Part shown: one piece after another, positions 61,900 through 64,000 of the stretch
Numbering within the stretch: position 1 is the stretch's first letter
How the letters are laid out: each line of letters begins with the position of its first letter
Source of the DNA: Rhodospirillaceae bacterium
GTDB lineage: Bacteria > Pseudomonadota > Alphaproteobacteria > CACIAM-22H2
NCBI GenBank assembly: GCA_022843945.1
Contig: JALHMR010000012.1
Coordinates: 62,001 to 126,000 of the forward strand
DNA: 64,000 nt
Direction: 5' to 3'
The notes under the pieces: generated by a model
What the model saw: the letters and a program-made list of their open reading frames with translations, nothing else
What the model was told of the DNA's origin: nothing
Database searches by the model: none
Translations under genes and position numbers: made by a program

Positions 61900-62175
61900 C
61901 TACTTCTTCTTGCCGGCGGCGCCGGATTCGCGCTCCTTGTCCTGCAGCTGCTGCAGGACGCGCACATACTGATAGGGCGGCACGGGCGCCTCGATATCGC
62001 GCAGGGAGCGGTTGCCCGGGTCCACGTCCATCAGGATGGCGCGGGCATTGTGAACCAGCGTCTTGTTGCGCCAGTAGATCTCCTTGTTGCGCTCGTCGAG
62101 GGCCTTGGCCTGATCGAGCGTCCAGTTCTTGATCTCGTCGTCTTTCGGCGCGATGTAGTCCTCGAGGTATTTCAT
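61900..62175 (-). CDS. Unknown 91-residue protein
   Basis: 91 residues: MKYLEDYIAPKDDEIKNWTL, KEIYWRNKTLVHNARAILMD, DVDPGNRSLRDIEAPVPPYQ then YVRVLQQLQDKERESG and a Lys tail. Nine bases after the ligA stop, so probably transcribed with it. No family recognised. Confidence 0.6.
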   Translation of the reverse strand: MKYLEDYIAPKDDEIKNWTLDQAKALDERNKEIYWRNKTLVHNARAILMDVDPGNRSLRDIEAPVPPYQYVRVLQQLQDKERESGAAGKKK

Positions 62176-62184
62176 CGGCCCCCC

Positions 62185-64000
<1,816 letters not shown>

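Overview
The window is GC-rich (third codon positions mostly G or C) and looks like a chromosomal segment of a free-living, flagellated, B12-using alphaproteobacterium. Pointers are a FixJ-type regulator, DUF1127, DUF1737 and DUF1217 proteins, two tripartite-tricarboxylate (Bug) receptors, the Anbu protease cluster, and an ArsR-methyltransferase regulator beside metF-metH. The order is not certain; Rhodospirillales/Reyranella-like or Rhizobiales would both fit. No rRNA, tRNA, CRISPR array, prophage or complete insertion sequence was recognised.

Layout. 0.2-8.4 kb: a sensory block with a FixJ-type regulator, a CBS/DUF294 nucleotidyltransferase, a solute-symporter/histidine kinase (CbrA/CrbS type), a small membrane partner, a membrane protein joining PAS, a pseudo-histidine-kinase and a DnaQ-like exonuclease, and a CheY-like receiver. 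8.4-13.4 kb: metal and B12 block with a G3E (COG0523) GTPase, a PhzF protein, an outer-membrane channel behind a Zur-like palindrome, and CbtA/CbtB cobalt uptake behind a cobalamin riboswitch. 13.4-18.3 kb: two small related membrane proteins, EttA, a small protein, MlaC and MlaA. 18.7-24.3 kb: methionine cycle (ArsR-methyltransferase regulator, MetF, B12-dependent MetH). The B12 riboswitch/CbtAB upstream and MetH downstream form a plausible cobalt-to-methionine connection.

24.3-31.3 kb is the accessory part: unknown genes flanked by a duplicated metH 3' end, a Phd/ParE toxin-antitoxin pair, an AbrB-PemK pair coupled to a short CcdA-like gene and an adenylate cyclase, a DMT transporter, a SnoaL-like secreted protein and the remnant of a short-chain dehydrogenase. 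31.3-42.6 kb: SDR, beta-carbonic anhydrase lacking a zinc ligand, two GNAT enzymes, several small unknown genes, DUF72, PNPOx-like protein, Bug receptor and an oligosaccharide flippase. 42.9-50.9 kb: an apparently circularly permuted ROK protein, PncC/CinA-C, threonine-dehydratase-like enzyme, MetE-core protein with a second Bug receptor, DUF1217 protein, BASS transporter and a degenerate HtrA-like protein.

51.0-54.9 kb is a complete Anbu operon (circularly permuted ATP-grasp, alpha-E, transglutaminase, Anbu). 55.0-64.0 kb: UvrD/PcrA helicase coupled to PrmA, a DUF1127 protein with internal repeats, aminopeptidase P, three small unknown genes and NAD-dependent DNA ligase running off the right edge. 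All functions are assigned from sequence motifs read by eye; no database search was run.
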